A DNA stretch of 64,000 nt from Sandaracinobacteroides sp031425455 (GCA_031425455.1 JANPJJ010000152.1:1-64000), one strand, 5' to 3'. Numbered from the stretch's first letter, positions 1 through 10,891 are shown. Notes: generated from the sequence alone by a model not told the origin. Program-made: numbers and translations.

Positions 1-72
1 CCGATCGTCAGCGCCAACGACCTCGGCGACGCCGCCCGCAAGATTGTCGCCGAAGTGAAGAAGGCCGCCTGA
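1..72 (+). CDS. sucC: succinyl-CoA synthetase beta subunit, C-terminal end (partial)
   Basis: Only the last 23 codons and the TGA stop are inside the window. The tail reads ...DAARKIVAEVKKAA and its stop codon overlaps the ATG of the next gene by one base (TGATG), the usual arrangement of the sucC-sucD pair. SucC is the ADP-forming, ATP-grasp subunit of succinyl-CoA ligase. The assignment rests on position directly upstream of sucD and on the coupling, because the tail itself is too short to be diagnostic. Confidence 0.85.
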   Translation, partial: PIVSANDLGDAARKIVAEVKKAA

Positions 73-956
73 TGTCGATTCTCGTGCACGCAAACACCAA
101 GGTCATCTGCCAGGGCTTCACCGGCAAACAGGGCACCTTCCACTCCGAAGGCGCCATCGCTTATGGCACCAGGATGGTCGGCGGCGTCGCGCCGGGGAAG
201 GGCGGGTCAACCCACCTGAACCTGCCCGTGTTCGACACCGTGTTGCAGGCCAAGGAAGCGACCGGCGCCGACGCCAGCGTCGTCTACGTCCCGCCGTTCG
301 GCGCGGCCGACGCCATCCTGGAGGCGATCGCCGCCGAAATCCCGCTGATCGTATGTATCACCGAAGGCATTCCGGTGCTCGACATGGTGCCGGTGAAACG
401 CGCGCTCGTCGGCTCCAAGTCACGGCTGATCGGGCCGAACTGCCCCGGCGTGCTGACGCCCGGCGAGTGCAAGATCGGGATTATGCCCGGGTCCATTTTC
501 TCCAAGGGCTCGGTCGGTGTCGTCTCGCGCTCAGGCACGCTCACCTACGAGGCCGTGTTCCAGACCAGCAACGAGGGGCTGGGCCAGACCACGGCAGTCG
601 GGATCGGCGGCGATCCCGTGAACGGCACCAACTTCATCGACGTGCTGGAGATGTTCATGGCCGACGACGCCACGCATTCCATCATCATGATCGGTGAGAT
701 CGGCGGCAGCGCCGAAGAGGAAGCGGCGCAGTTTATCGCCGACGAGGCGAGGGCCGGGCGCCGCAAGCCGATGGTCGGCTTCATCGCCGGGACGTCGGCG
801 CCGCCTGGCCGCCGCATGGGCCATGCCGGCGCCATCGTATCGGGTGGGCAGGGCAAGGCCGAAGACAAGATCGCAGCGATGGAAGCCGCAGGTATCCGCG
901 TCAGCCCCAGCCCGTCGGAATTGGGAACGACGTTGAAGGCATTGCTCAACGGCTAG
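72..956 (+). CDS. sucD: succinyl-CoA synthetase alpha subunit
   Basis: Full-length SucD (294 residues, normal for the family). With SucC it converts succinyl-CoA to succinate while making a nucleoside triphosphate in the TCA cycle. The N-terminal Rossmann-like CoA-binding domain opens with the family pattern VICQGFTGKQGTFHSE, and the catalytic histidine that carries the phosphate lies in GHAGAIVSGG near residue 255. GIGGDPVNGT and GEIGGSAEEEAA are further family blocks. It is translationally coupled to sucC through TGATG and followed after 9 bases by a VOC-fold gene. Confidence 0.98.
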   Translation: MSILVHANTKVICQGFTGKQGTFHSEGAIAYGTRMVGGVAPGKGGSTHLNLPVFDTVLQAKEATGADASVVYVPPFGAADAILEAIAAEIPLIVCITEGIPVLDMVPVKRALVGSKSRLIGPNCPGVLTPGECKIGIMPGSIFSKGSVGVVSRSGTLTYEAVFQTSNEGLGQTTAVGIGGDPVNGTNFIDVLEMFMADDATHSIIMIGEIGGSAEEEAAQFIADEARAGRRKPMVGFIAGTSAPPGRRMGHAGAIVSGGQGKAEDKIAAMEAAGIRVSPSPSELGTTLKALLNG

Positions 957-965
957 GAGGTTGCC

Positions 966-1370
966 GTGCCGACGGTGAAGGCGCTCGATCACGTCAACAT
1001 TCACACGCCAGACCTCGCGGGCACCGCGCGCTTCTTCGCCGACGTGCTCGAACTGGAACCGCGCGAGCCGTTTCCCGGCGCCGGCACCGAGCGGATGGTC
1101 TGGATGTTCGATGCCGCCGGCCGCCCGCTGGTTCACCTGAACGTACCCGGCACCACCTTTGCCGAAGATGCCGACCGCGCGGTCGGCCGCGATACCGGCG
1201 CCTTCAACCATGTCGCGTTCGAGTGCGAGGGCCATGACGCAATGATCGCCCGGCTCGACCGGCTGGGCCATCCGCACCGCAGCCGGAAAATCGAGGGGCT
1301 GGGACTGCGGCAGATTTTCGTGACCGAGCCGAACGGCGTGCTGCTGGAGCTGAACTTCCGGAGCGATTAG
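966..1370 (+). CDS. VOC (glyoxalase/dioxygenase fold) family protein
   Basis: A 134-residue single-module vicinal-oxygen-chelate protein starting at GTG. It opens with LDHVNIHTPDLAGTARFF and has the second beta-alpha half NHVAFECEGHDAMIARL followed by FVTEPNGVLLELNF. Putative metal ligands are His (LDHVNI), His (NHVAFE) and the Glu of LLELNF. Substrate unknown; the fold covers glyoxalases, extradiol dioxygenases and epimerases. It sits 9 bases after sucD and may be cotranscribed, splitting sucCD from sucAB. No functional link with the TCA genes can be read from sequence. Confidence 0.9.
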   Translation: MPTVKALDHVNIHTPDLAGTARFFADVLELEPREPFPGAGTERMVWMFDAAGRPLVHLNVPGTTFAEDADRAVGRDTGAFNHVAFECEGHDAMIARLDRLGHPHRSRKIEGLGLRQIFVTEPNGVLLELNFRSD

Positions 1371-1493
1371 CGCGCGCAACTGATCGAAGCGGCCGCCGTT
1401 TGACGCATAGCAGCAATAACGGGCCCTTCGGCGGTTGAGGCGGAGGGGCTTACCGGCTAGACGCCGGGCCGACCGTGCGTTTTGAGGATCATG

Positions 1494-4310
1494 ATGACTG
1501 ACGACATGGGCCTTCCCGATCTCCAGCCGGGCCCCAGCTGGGCCCGGCCGAGCTGGCCCCCCCTGCCCGACGACGAGCTGACACTCGCGCTGGACGCCGG
1601 ACTTCCCGGCCGGGCCGCCGCGGCCATCGCAAAGGCGGGTGGCAAGCCTGCCCCGGATGCCGACCGGGTCCGAAACGCGGCACAGGATACTGTCTGCGCC
1701 ACGATGCTGATCCGCACCTACCGGGTGCGCGGGCATCTGGCCGCCGTGCTCGACCCGCTGGGCCTTGCCGAGCGGCCGCTGCCTGCCGACTTGACGCCCG
1801 AGTATCACGGCCTCACCGACCCGGAGAAGACGGTCTATATCGGCGGCATCTTCGGCGGCCTGGAAACCGTGACCGTGGCCGAGCTGGTGGCGATCCTGCG
1901 CCGCAACTACTGCGGCCCCGTCGGCATCGAGTATATGCACATCAACGATGTGGAGGAGCGCCGCTTCCTGCAGGACAAGATCGAGGGACGCGACAAGGAA
2001 ATCGCCTTTACCGCGCTGGGCAAGAAGGCGATCCTGAACAAGCTGATCGAAGCCGAGCATTTCGAGAAGTTCCTCGCGCGCAAGTTCGTCGGCACCAAGC
2101 GTTTCGGCCTGGAAGGCGCCGAGTCCGCCGTTCCAGCGCTCGAAAGCATCATCAAGGTCGGCGGCGCGAACGGCGCCCGGGAGATCGTGATCGGGATGCC
2201 CCACCGCGGCCGGCTGAACGTGCTGGCGAACGTGATGCAGAAACCGTTCCGCGCGATCTTCCATGAATTCTCCGGCGGCAGCTCGAACCCGGACGATGTC
2301 GGCGGCTCGGGCGACGTGAAATATCACCTCGGCACATCCACCGACCGCGAGTTCGACGGCAATATCGTCCACCTGTCGCTCACGCCCAACCCGTCGCACC
2401 TGGAGGCCGTGAACCCCGTCGTGCTGGGCAAGGTCCGAGCGATCCAGCGCACCCGGGAGGACCGTACCCGGGAACAGGTGCTGCCGATCCTGATGCACGG
2501 CGACGCGGCCTTTGCCGGCCAGGGGATTGTCGCCGAATGCTTCGGCTTCTCCGGCGTGCCCGGCTACAACACGGGCGGCACGCTGCATTTCGTCGTCAAC
2601 AACCAGGTCGGCTTCACCACCAGCCCCGCCTTCGCCCGGTCCAGTCCCTATCCCAGCGATGTGGCGAAGATCGTGCAGGCGCCGATCTTCCATGTGAACG
2701 GCGACGATCCCGAAGCGGTCACCTTCGCCACCAAGGTCGCGACCGAGTTCCGCCAGAAGTTCAAGCGCGACGTCGTGATCGACATGTGGTGCTATCGCCG
2801 CTTCGGCCACAACGAGTCCGACGAGCCGGCGTTCACCCAGCCGCTGATGTACGCCAGAATCCGCAACCATCCGTCGGTGGCGACGCTCTACGCTGACCGG
2901 TTGCAGCGTGAGGGGCTGATCACGGCCGACGATGTGAAAGCGATGGAACAGGCCTTCATCGACGGGCTGGAAGCCGATTTCGAGGCAGCGACCGGCTTCC
3001 GCCCGAACAAGGCGGAGTGGTTCGGCGGCCGCTGGCAGGGCCTGGCGCAACCTGCCGACCCCGTCACAGCAAGACGAAGCGCCGAGACCGGCGTGCCGGC
3101 CGAAAAGCTCCGGGCGATCGCCGCGAAACTTCACGCCGCGCCCGCAGGGTTCAACCTGCACAAGACGCTGGCTCGCGTGATCCAGGCGCGGGGTGCCGCC
3201 GTGGAAGCCGGCGAGGGGATCGATTGGGCGACGGCGGAAAGCCTCGCCTTTGCGACCCTGCTGACGGACACGCCCGAGCCGTCCGGCGTACGATTGTCCG
3301 GCCAGGACAGCGGGCGAGGGACCTTTTCGCAGCGCCACGCCGTCTGGGTGGATCAGCAGACCGGCGCCAAATATGCCCCGCTCGCCAACCTCGGCAGCTT
3401 CTTCGAAGTGTTCGACAGTCCGCTGTCGGAATTCGGCGTGCTCGGCTTCGAATATGGCTACGCCGGCGCCGATCCGAAAACGCTGGTGCTGTGGGAGGCC
3501 CAATTCGGCGATTTCGCCAACGGCGCCCAGGTCATGATCGACCAGTTCATTGCGGCTGGTGAAGCAAAATGGTTACGCGCCAATGGTTTGGTGATGCTTC
3601 TTCCACACGGATATGAAGGGCAGGGTCCCGAGCACAGTTCGGCCCGGCTGGAGCGATTCCTGCAGCTCTGCGCCGAGGACAATCTCCAGGTCGCCAACTG
3701 CACCACCCCCGCCAACTATTTCCACATCCTGCGCCGGCAGATGCTGCGGCCGTTCCGGAAGCCGCTTATCATCATGACGCCAAAGTCGCTGCTGCGACAC
3801 AAGCGGGCAGTGTCGACGCTCGCCGACATGGCGGCGGGCTCCAGCTTCCACCGCTGCCTGGACGACCTCGCAGAGCCTCCGGCCGACAAGGTGCGGCGCC
3901 TGATCCTGTGCTCCGGCAAGGTCTATTATGACCTGGCCGACGCCCGCGACGAAGAAGGTCGCGACGATGTCTATATCCTGCGGGTCGAGCAGCTTTACCC
4001 GTTCCCGACCGATGTGGTCGCCGAATATGCTGCCAGGTTCCCCGGTCTGGAGTCGGTGGTCTGGTGCCAGGAAGAGCCAAGGAATGCCGGGGCTTGGTTC
4101 TTCGTCGATCCGCTGCTTGAGGAGGCGCTCGGCAAGCGGCCGGTCTATGCCGGGCGGGCGGCGGCCGCCTCCACGGCCACCGGCCTGGCGCGGCGCCATG
4201 CAGCCGAGCAGGCGAAGCTGATCGCCGAGGCGCTCGGCGCGCCGAAATCCGAAGTGCGGGCGGCGATCCGCTCCAGCCTGAAATCTAGCGCGCGGCAGCG
4301 GGCCGCCTGA
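1494..4310 (+). CDS. sucA: 2-oxoglutarate dehydrogenase E1 component
   Basis: Thiamine-diphosphate-dependent E1 subunit that decarboxylates 2-oxoglutarate and passes the succinyl group to the lipoyl arm of SucB. About 938 residues, normal for E1o. Visible blocks are the N-terminal GPSW.RPSWPP segment, VVIGMPHRGRLNVLANV, the cofactor loop HVNGDDPEAV with RRFGHNESDEPAFTQP, and the pyrimidine domain FGVLGFEYGYA followed by EAQFGDFANGAQV. The ATG at 1494 is preferred because GAGG lies 6 bases upstream; ATG at 1491 and TTG at 1482 are in frame but badly spaced. It heads sucA-sucB-lpd, with 8 bases to sucB. Confidence 0.97.
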   Translation: MTDDMGLPDLQPGPSWARPSWPPLPDDELTLALDAGLPGRAAAAIAKAGGKPAPDADRVRNAAQDTVCATMLIRTYRVRGHLAAVLDPLGLAERPLPADLTPEYHGLTDPEKTVYIGGIFGGLETVTVAELVAILRRNYCGPVGIEYMHINDVEERRFLQDKIEGRDKEIAFTALGKKAILNKLIEAEHFEKFLARKFVGTKRFGLEGAESAVPALESIIKVGGANGAREIVIGMPHRGRLNVLANVMQKPFRAIFHEFSGGSSNPDDVGGSGDVKYHLGTSTDREFDGNIVHLSLTPNPSHLEAVNPVVLGKVRAIQRTREDRTREQVLPILMHGDAAFAGQGIVAECFGFSGVPGYNTGGTLHFVVNNQVGFTTSPAFARSSPYPSDVAKIVQAPIFHVNGDDPEAVTFATKVATEFRQKFKRDVVIDMWCYRRFGHNESDEPAFTQPLMYARIRNHPSVATLYADRLQREGLITADDVKAMEQAFIDGLEADFEAATGFRPNKAEWFGGRWQGLAQPADPVTARRSAETGVPAEKLRAIAAKLHAAPAGFNLHKTLARVIQARGAAVEAGEGIDWATAESLAFATLLTDTPEPSGVRLSGQDSGRGTFSQRHAVWVDQQTGAKYAPLANLGSFFEVFDSPLSEFGVLGFEYGYAGADPKTLVLWEAQFGDFANGAQVMIDQFIAAGEAKWLRANGLVMLLPHGYEGQGPEHSSARLERFLQLCAEDNLQVANCTTPANYFHILRRQMLRPFRKPLIIMTPKSLLRHKRAVSTLADMAAGSSFHRCLDDLAEPPADKVRRLILCSGKVYYDLADARDEEGRDDVYILRVEQLYPFPTDVVAEYAARFPGLESVVWCQEEPRNAGAWFFVDPLLEEALGKRPVYAGRAAAASTATGLARRHAAEQAKLIAEALGAPKSEVRAAIRSSLKSSARQRAA

Positions 4311-4318
4311 GGGGACCT

Positions 4319-5575
<1,257 letters not shown>

Positions 5576-5595
5576 CCGCCCCGGAACTTTCCGCC

Positions 5596-5615
5596 ATCCC
5601 AGCGAAGGCTGGGAT
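5596..5615. repeat. REP-like palindrome between sucB and lpd
   Basis: ATCCCAGC-gaag-GCTGGGAT, a perfect 8-bp stem with a 4-base loop, lies in the 82-base spacer between sucB and lpd. The same 20 bases recur at 15416-15435. This looks like a dispersed REP-type element; it could also act as an mRNA hairpin within the operon. Confidence 0.75.
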
Positions 5616-5657
5616 CTCCCCGCCCTCCGCAAACACTCGCTCGCCGGAGACAAGCCT

Positions 5658-7046
5658 ATGCCCGACTATGATGTCATCGTGATCGGCGCCGGCCCGGGGG
5701 GCTATGTCGCCGCGATCCGCGCCGCCCAGCTCGGGCTGAAAACCGCCTGTGTCGAAAAGCGCGAAACGCTCGGAGGCACCTGCCTCAACGTCGGCTGCAT
5801 CCCGTCGAAGGCGCTTCTGCACGCCTCCGAGCTCTATGCAGAGGCAGCGCACGGGGAACATGCCAAGTTCGGCATCGGCTACGGCGAAGTGACGTTCGAT
5901 TTGGCGCGAATGCGGGCCGAAAAGGACCAGGCGGTGAAGGAGCTGACGTCGGGCGTCGAGTTCCTGTTCAAAAAGAACAAGGTGGCCTGGCTGAAGGGCG
6001 AGGCACGGTTCGTGGATGCGAAAACGATTGAAGTGGCCGGCAAGAATGTCAGCGCCGCCAACTTCGTGATCGCGACCGGATCGGAGGTCGCCTTTCCGCC
6101 CGGGCTTGCGCCCGATGGCGAGGTAATCGTCACTTCGACCGAAGCGCTCGACCTGACAGCCGTGCCGAAGCATCTCGTCGTGGTCGGCGGCGGCTATATC
6201 GGGCTCGAGATGGGTAGTGTCTGGCGCCGCCTGGGGGCCGAGGTGACGGTCGTTGAATATATGCCGACGATCACACCCGCCATGGACACGGAGATCGTCG
6301 CCGAGTTCGCGAAGATCCTCACAAAACAGGGCCTGGTGCTAAAAACGGCCACGAAGGTGACAGGGATTGAGCGCAAGGGCAGTTCGGCTGTCGTCGCCGT
6401 GGAGCCCGCCGCCGGCGGCACGGCCGAGACGATCGAGGCCGATATCGTGCTGCTGTCGGTCGGCCGCCGGCCCAATACCGATAATCTGAATCTCGAGGCT
6501 ACCGGTCTGGCGCTCGACGGCAAGGGTCGCATCCCGACGAATGCCGATCTCTCCACCAGCGTCCCCGGCCTCTGGGCGATCGGTGATGTCACGACCGGCC
6601 CGATGCTGGCGCACAAGGCCGAAGACGAAGGGGTGGCCGTGGCCGAGGCGATCGCCGGGCTGAAGCGGCCGCTGAACCACGGGGTGATCCCTGCAGTCGT
6701 CTATACCCAGCCCGAAGTGGCGAGCGTCGGGCTTACCGAAGCGGAAGCGAAGGCAAGGGGGCCCGTCAAAGTCGGCAAGTTCCCGTTCCTGGCCAACAGC
6801 CGGGCCAAGACCAATCGCGACACGGCCGGCTTCGTGAAGGTCATCGCCGACGGAGCGACCGACCGGGTGCTCGGTGTACACATCATCGGCCGCATGGCCG
6901 GAACCATGATCGCGCAGGCCGCGCAGGCCATGGAATTCGGCGCCTCCAGCGAGGATATCGCCTACACCTGCCACGCCCACCCGACCCATCCCGAGGCGCT
7001 GAAGGAAGCGGCGATGGCGGTGGCGGGCAAACCCATTCACATGTGA
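5658..7046 (+). CDS. lpdA: dihydrolipoyl dehydrogenase (E3)
   Basis: FAD-dependent pyridine nucleotide-disulfide oxidoreductase, 462 residues, that reoxidises the dihydrolipoyl group of E2 with NAD+. It shows the N-terminal FAD site VIVIGAGPGGYVAAIRA, the redox disulfide GGTCLNVGCIPSK (near residues 40-50), the NAD site VVVGGGYIGLEMGSVW, a second FAD block AIGDVT, and the C-terminal active-site HAHPTHPE. As the last gene of sucA-sucB-lpd it is the E3 of this complex; whether it is shared with pyruvate dehydrogenase cannot be read here. Confidence 0.97.
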   Translation: MPDYDVIVIGAGPGGYVAAIRAAQLGLKTACVEKRETLGGTCLNVGCIPSKALLHASELYAEAAHGEHAKFGIGYGEVTFDLARMRAEKDQAVKELTSGVEFLFKKNKVAWLKGEARFVDAKTIEVAGKNVSAANFVIATGSEVAFPPGLAPDGEVIVTSTEALDLTAVPKHLVVVGGGYIGLEMGSVWRRLGAEVTVVEYMPTITPAMDTEIVAEFAKILTKQGLVLKTATKVTGIERKGSSAVVAVEPAAGGTAETIEADIVLLSVGRRPNTDNLNLEATGLALDGKGRIPTNADLSTSVPGLWAIGDVTTGPMLAHKAEDEGVAVAEAIAGLKRPLNHGVIPAVVYTQPEVASVGLTEAEAKARGPVKVGKFPFLANSRAKTNRDTAGFVKVIADGATDRVLGVHIIGRMAGTMIAQAAQAMEFGASSEDIAYTCHAHPTHPEALKEAAMAVAGKPIHM

Positions 7047-7053
7047 AACCGGC

Positions 7054-7683
7054 TTGGACCCAGACGCCCTCGACCAGCTGCGCCGCCTGTTCGTCGCGCT
7101 GGATTATGTCGGCGTCGCCATCTTCGCTGTCACCGGCGCGCTTGTCGCTGCACGGGCACGGCAGGATTTCGTAACCTGCGCCTTCTTTGCCGGGATGACG
7201 GGGATGGGCGGCGGCACGATCCGCGACCTGCTCATTGGCGCCCCGGTGTTCTGGATCGGGGAGGAGTGGTTTGTCGGCGTCTGCCTCGCAGCCACTTTCG
7301 CGGTCTGGCTGCTCCGGACCGAGCGCTGGCCGGGCAAGCCGCTGCGCTGGCTCGATGCGGTCGGATTGTCGGCCTATTGCGCCTTCGGGGCGCTGAAGGC
7401 GTTGAGTTTCGGGATCAGCCCGGTCCCGGCGCTGCTGATGGGGGTGATTACCGCGACATTCGGCGGCGTTCTGCGCGACGTCGTGGCCGGCCGGCCTTCG
7501 ATCCTGCTGGCGCGCGAAATCTATGTGACCGCGGCGATCGCCGGCGCCGGTGTCACCGTTCTGCTGTCGGCCGGCTTCGGGCTGAATGGCTGGATCGCAG
7601 GCGGTCTCGGCGCCGCGAGCGCCTTTGCAATCCGCGCCGGCGCCCTGCTGCGGGATTGGAAACTGCCCATCCACCCGGGCTGA
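7054..7683 (+). CDS. trimeric intracellular cation channel (TRIC/UPF0126) family membrane protein
   Basis: A 209-residue inner-membrane protein with about seven hydrophobic segments in two related halves. Each half carries the family glycine motif: GMTGMGGGTIRDLL in the first and TATFGGVLRDVVAG in the second. Bacterial members (YicG-like) include structurally characterised K+-permeable TRIC channels, though others have been proposed to handle glycine. The TTG at 7054 is the first usable start, 7 bases after lpd, and no clear Shine-Dalgarno is seen. It ends 5 bases from the convergent permease gene. Confidence 0.88.
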   Translation: MDPDALDQLRRLFVALDYVGVAIFAVTGALVAARARQDFVTCAFFAGMTGMGGGTIRDLLIGAPVFWIGEEWFVGVCLAATFAVWLLRTERWPGKPLRWLDAVGLSAYCAFGALKALSFGISPVPALLMGVITATFGGVLRDVVAGRPSILLAREIYVTAAIAGAGVTVLLSAGFGLNGWIAGGLGAASAFAIRAGALLRDWKLPIHPG

Positions 7684-7687
7684 CGGA

Positions 7688-8905
7688 TCAGGTCCTTCGT
7701 CGGGCCACGGCGTACAGCGTCGTCCCCGCAATCACCGCGCCCACCAGCATTCCCCAGGCATCGGGCTTGGATTGCAGCATCGCCCAGAACAGGATGGCGG
7801 AACCTGCCGCCAGCGCCAGCAGCATCGGGAACCCGGGCAGGGTGGGCTCTCCGTCATCCCGACGAAGCTTGGGCAGCGACGTGAACACCAGCCCATACAG
7901 GAACAGCCGGGCCAGCGTTCCAAGCACCGCAAGCCACACGAAACTGCCCGACAGCGCCAGCGCCATCGCCAGCCCGCCATAAACCAGGATCGACCGGGAT
8001 GGCGTGGCGAACCGGCCATGCACATGCCCCAGCCAGCGCGGCAGCGTACCCTGCACCGCCATGGCATAGGTGATGCGAGGCGAAGTCAGCATGTTGCCGT
8101 GCAGATTGCCTGTCAGCGAGGCGAGCGCCGTTAGCGTCATGATCGCAGCCCCGGTGCCGCCGGCAATGGCCGCCCCGAATGCGATCAGCGGCGCCTCCTC
8201 GCTGCCGGCCGGTGCCACCGCCGTATAGGCAAGCTGGATCAGAAAATAGAACAGCGCGGAGAAGGCGACGGTCCAGATCATCGCGCGCGGCACCGATCGG
8301 CGCGCATCGACCGTCTCGCCGGCAGACACCATCACATGCTCGAACCCGACGAAGGCATAGAGGATGAGGAGCGCGTTGGTTTCGACGGTGGTGAAGGCCG
8401 GCAAGGCGGTGGGCAACGACAGCGACGGGCCGAACATCCAGAGCCCGGCGACCGCGAACAGGATCAGAGGCAGCACCTTGAACATCGATGCGATGTTCAA
8501 GACCGCCACGGCCCGCCGCACGCCGACATAGTTCGCCCACGTCAGCGCGCCCAGCACGGCCACGATGATGATGCCCCGCGCCAGGCCGCCCTCCAGCGCC
8601 GGGAACAGCCCCCCGGCATAGGCGGCGAACACCGTCACATTGGCCGCGATCGAGGTGAGCTTCGCGATATAGTTGAGCCACCCGGCCTGAAATCCGGCGA
8701 ACGGCCCGAACGCGCGGGTTACATAGGCGACCGGCCCGCCCGTGATGTCGAACCGGGCCGAGACCGCGGCCAGCGGCGCCACGATTACCAGCATCAGCAG
8801 CCCGAACAGCGGAAACATCCAGGGGCCGAACGCCCCGAACTCCTTGAACACCACCCCCGGCAGCACGAAGATGCCCGCGCCGACGATTCCGTTGAACGCC
8901 AGCAC
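7688..8905 (-). CDS. APC-superfamily amino acid permease
   Basis: Amino acid/polyamine/organocation transporter with about 12 membrane segments. TM1 contains the family motif FNGIVGAGIFVLPG. The annotated GTG gives 405 residues, somewhat short at the N terminus. In-frame codons upstream would add ...AGPGTSLRRAIGPFAVAV, which looks like the normal start of this family, but between the sppA stop (9017-9019) and 8905 there is no ATG, GTG or TTG in that frame. The true start may therefore be non-canonical, or the shorter protein is made. It follows sppA on the same strand. Confidence 0.88.
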   Translation of the reverse strand: MLAFNGIVGAGIFVLPGVVFKEFGAFGPWMFPLFGLLMLVIVAPLAAVSARFDITGGPVAYVTRAFGPFAGFQAGWLNYIAKLTSIAANVTVFAAYAGGLFPALEGGLARGIIIVAVLGALTWANYVGVRRAVAVLNIASMFKVLPLILFAVAGLWMFGPSLSLPTALPAFTTVETNALLILYAFVGFEHVMVSAGETVDARRSVPRAMIWTVAFSALFYFLIQLAYTAVAPAGSEEAPLIAFGAAIAGGTGAAIMTLTALASLTGNLHGNMLTSPRITYAMAVQGTLPRWLGHVHGRFATPSRSILVYGGLAMALALSGSFVWLAVLGTLARLFLYGLVFTSLPKLRRDDGEPTLPGFPMLLALAAGSAILFWAMLQSKPDAWGMLVGAVIAGTTLYAVARRRT

Positions 8906-9016
8906 GGCGACCGCGAACGGTCCGATCGCCCGACGCAGGCTCGTGCCCGGCCCCGCCTGTGCGATGGCCGACGGTCCTATGTTCGGCTGCCCGCCCGGCG
9001 CCCCAGCCGGCCTGTG

Positions 9017-10891
9017 CTAGTCGACAAGGCGTGTCTTCAAGGCCGCCAGCAGCGTTTCCGGCCGCCGGGTGCTTCCCAGCGGCACGGCATAGGCCATGCA
9101 CGTGAAGCAATGCGCCTGGATCGTCGGGCCCTTCCCGATCGCAATCGCCGCCTCCACCTGCGCCACGGCACGCATTCGCGATACCGTCACCGAGCGGGCA
9201 AGTGCGTCCTGCGCCGGCGCCTCGCTGCCTTCCATTTGGGCCAGCAGCTTGACCAGCCAGGGCAGCGGCGGCTGCATCACCTTGACGCGCGGCTTGCCCT
9301 CGATCCCGGCGCGCCGCCCGGCCTCCGCCACGGCGGCGTCCAGATCGCCGAAGCTGTCGATCAGCTTCAGCTCCTTCGCCCGCGCGCCGGACCAGACGCG
9401 GCCCTCCGCCACCTTCTCGACCTCGGCGACCGGCATTTTGCGCGCGCCCGCCACCAGCGCCAGGAACTTCGCATAGGTGTCGGCCACGCCGCCCTGGATC
9501 AGGGCCCGGGTGGGGTCATTCAGGCCGCCCACGATGTCGGGCTGGCCGGAAAACGGCGTGGTGGCGATCCCGTCGGCTGAAACCCCCAGGTCCTTCAAGG
9601 TGCGCTGGAACGTGGGGATGATGCCGAACACGCCGATCGAGCCCGTCACCGTGTTGCGGCTGGCAAAGATCGCATCGGCGCCGGCGCCCACCCAGTATCC
9701 GCCGCTGGCCGCCACCGGCCCGAAACTGGCGATCACCGGCATCTTGGCGTCTCGCGCCTGCTGCATCGCAAGCCGAATCCGTTCCGAAGCCAGGGCCGAG
9801 CCGCCGCCAGAATCCACGCGCACCACCAGCGCGCGCGCATCCTGGTCGGCCACCGCATCTTCGATCAGCCTGGCGACGGTGTCGCCGCCGGCCTGGCCCG
9901 CGGGCGCTTCGCCGTCGACGATGTTCCCGCTGACATGGACGACAGCAACTGCCGGTCCGGTTTCGGCGATCGGTTGGCGGGCGGCGAAATAATCCCGCGC
10001 GTTGATCCGCCTATAGTCGCCCGGCAGATCTTCTTCCTCGCCCTCGCCCAGCTTCTCGCGCAGCGCCGCGCGCCAGGCGGTGTCGCTCAGCACCACGTCC
10101 ACCAGGCCGGCGCTTCGGGCAAGCTCGGCCTGGTCCTGATTGGCCCCGGCCACGCGCGCCGGCCAGCTGGCGACGGTCGCCGCCATGTCCAGCCTGGGGC
10201 GCTGCTTTTCCACCCCGGCGCGCCATCCCGCCCACAGATCGTCGGCGAGCTGCTGGTCCGCGGCACGTGCCTCGGGCGAGCTTTCGTTCCGGGTAAAGGG
10301 CTCAACGAAGCTCTTGTAGGTCCCCACGCGGAACACCTCGACATCGACTTTCAGCTTGTCGAGCGCATCCTTGAAATAGAGGTTGGTGCCGCCCGGGCCG
10401 CTGATCAGTACCGCGCCCATCGGCGAGAGCCCGACCTTGCTGGCATGTGCCGCCAGATAATAGCCATCGTCGCCATAGGCCGTGGCCCAGGCCTCCACCG
10501 GCTTCCCCTTGGCGCGGAACCTGGCAAGCGCCATGCCGACGCTTTCCAGATTGGCCAGCCCGCCGCCCATGAAGCCATCCAGATCCAGCGTGATCATCCG
10601 GATCGCCGGGTCGTCGGCGGCCAGGTCGATGGTGCGCACCAGGTCTGCCGTCACGGTCTCGGGAATGATCGTGTCGCCTGACACCAGCGACAGCGGCGAT
10701 CGCTCGGTGCCCTGGTCCACCAGCACGCCGTCCAGGTCGATCTCCAGCGCGCCGCCTTCGGGCACGCTGATGCGGGGCGAGCCGCTGGACAGCGCGGCCC
10801 ACAGCCCGGCGAACAGCAGGAGCATGAACATCAGCACCAGCGCATCCTTGACGCCGACGAGGAAGGTCCAGACGCCCTTCAGGAACTGCAT
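9017..10891 (-). CDS. sppA: signal peptide peptidase SppA, 67-kDa type
   Basis: Membrane-anchored serine protease (624 residues, two tandem ClpP-like domains) that degrades cleaved signal peptides. The N terminus has one membrane anchor (residues about 8-30, ending LWAALSSGSP). The Lys of the Ser-Lys dyad should be in VGTYKSFVEPFTR (first domain) and the nucleophile Ser in PVAASGGYWVG (second domain). The ATG at 10891 follows a good GAGGAG site. The protein ends ...LKTRLVD; its stop codon directly precedes the permease reading frame. Confidence 0.95.
   Translation of the reverse strand: MQFLKGVWTFLVGVKDALVLMFMLLLFAGLWAALSSGSPRISVPEGGALEIDLDGVLVDQGTERSPLSLVSGDTIIPETVTADLVRTIDLAADDPAIRMITLDLDGFMGGGLANLESVGMALARFRAKGKPVEAWATAYGDDGYYLAAHASKVGLSPMGAVLISGPGGTNLYFKDALDKLKVDVEVFRVGTYKSFVEPFTRNESSPEARAADQQLADDLWAGWRAGVEKQRPRLDMAATVASWPARVAGANQDQAELARSAGLVDVVLSDTAWRAALREKLGEGEEEDLPGDYRRINARDYFAARQPIAETGPAVAVVHVSGNIVDGEAPAGQAGGDTVARLIEDAVADQDARALVVRVDSGGGSALASERIRLAMQQARDAKMPVIASFGPVAASGGYWVGAGADAIFASRNTVTGSIGVFGIIPTFQRTLKDLGVSADGIATTPFSGQPDIVGGLNDPTRALIQGGVADTYAKFLALVAGARKMPVAEVEKVAEGRVWSGARAKELKLIDSFGDLDAAVAEAGRRAGIEGKPRVKVMQPPLPWLVKLLAQMEGSEAPAQDALARSVTVSRMRAVAQVEAAIAIGKGPTIQAHCFTCMAYAVPLGSTRRPETLLAALKTRLVD

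Noticed and set aside
531..3503. Open reading frame of 990 codons on the minus strand
   Set aside because: It is antisense to sucD, the VOC gene and sucA, all clearly real; long antisense frames are expected at this GC content and its translation shows no family motif.
7845..7875. REP-like sequence GTCATCCCGACGAAGCTTGGG inside the permease gene
   Set aside because: It resembles the dispersed palindrome but the arms are imperfect and the frame continues normally, so an insertion cannot be claimed.
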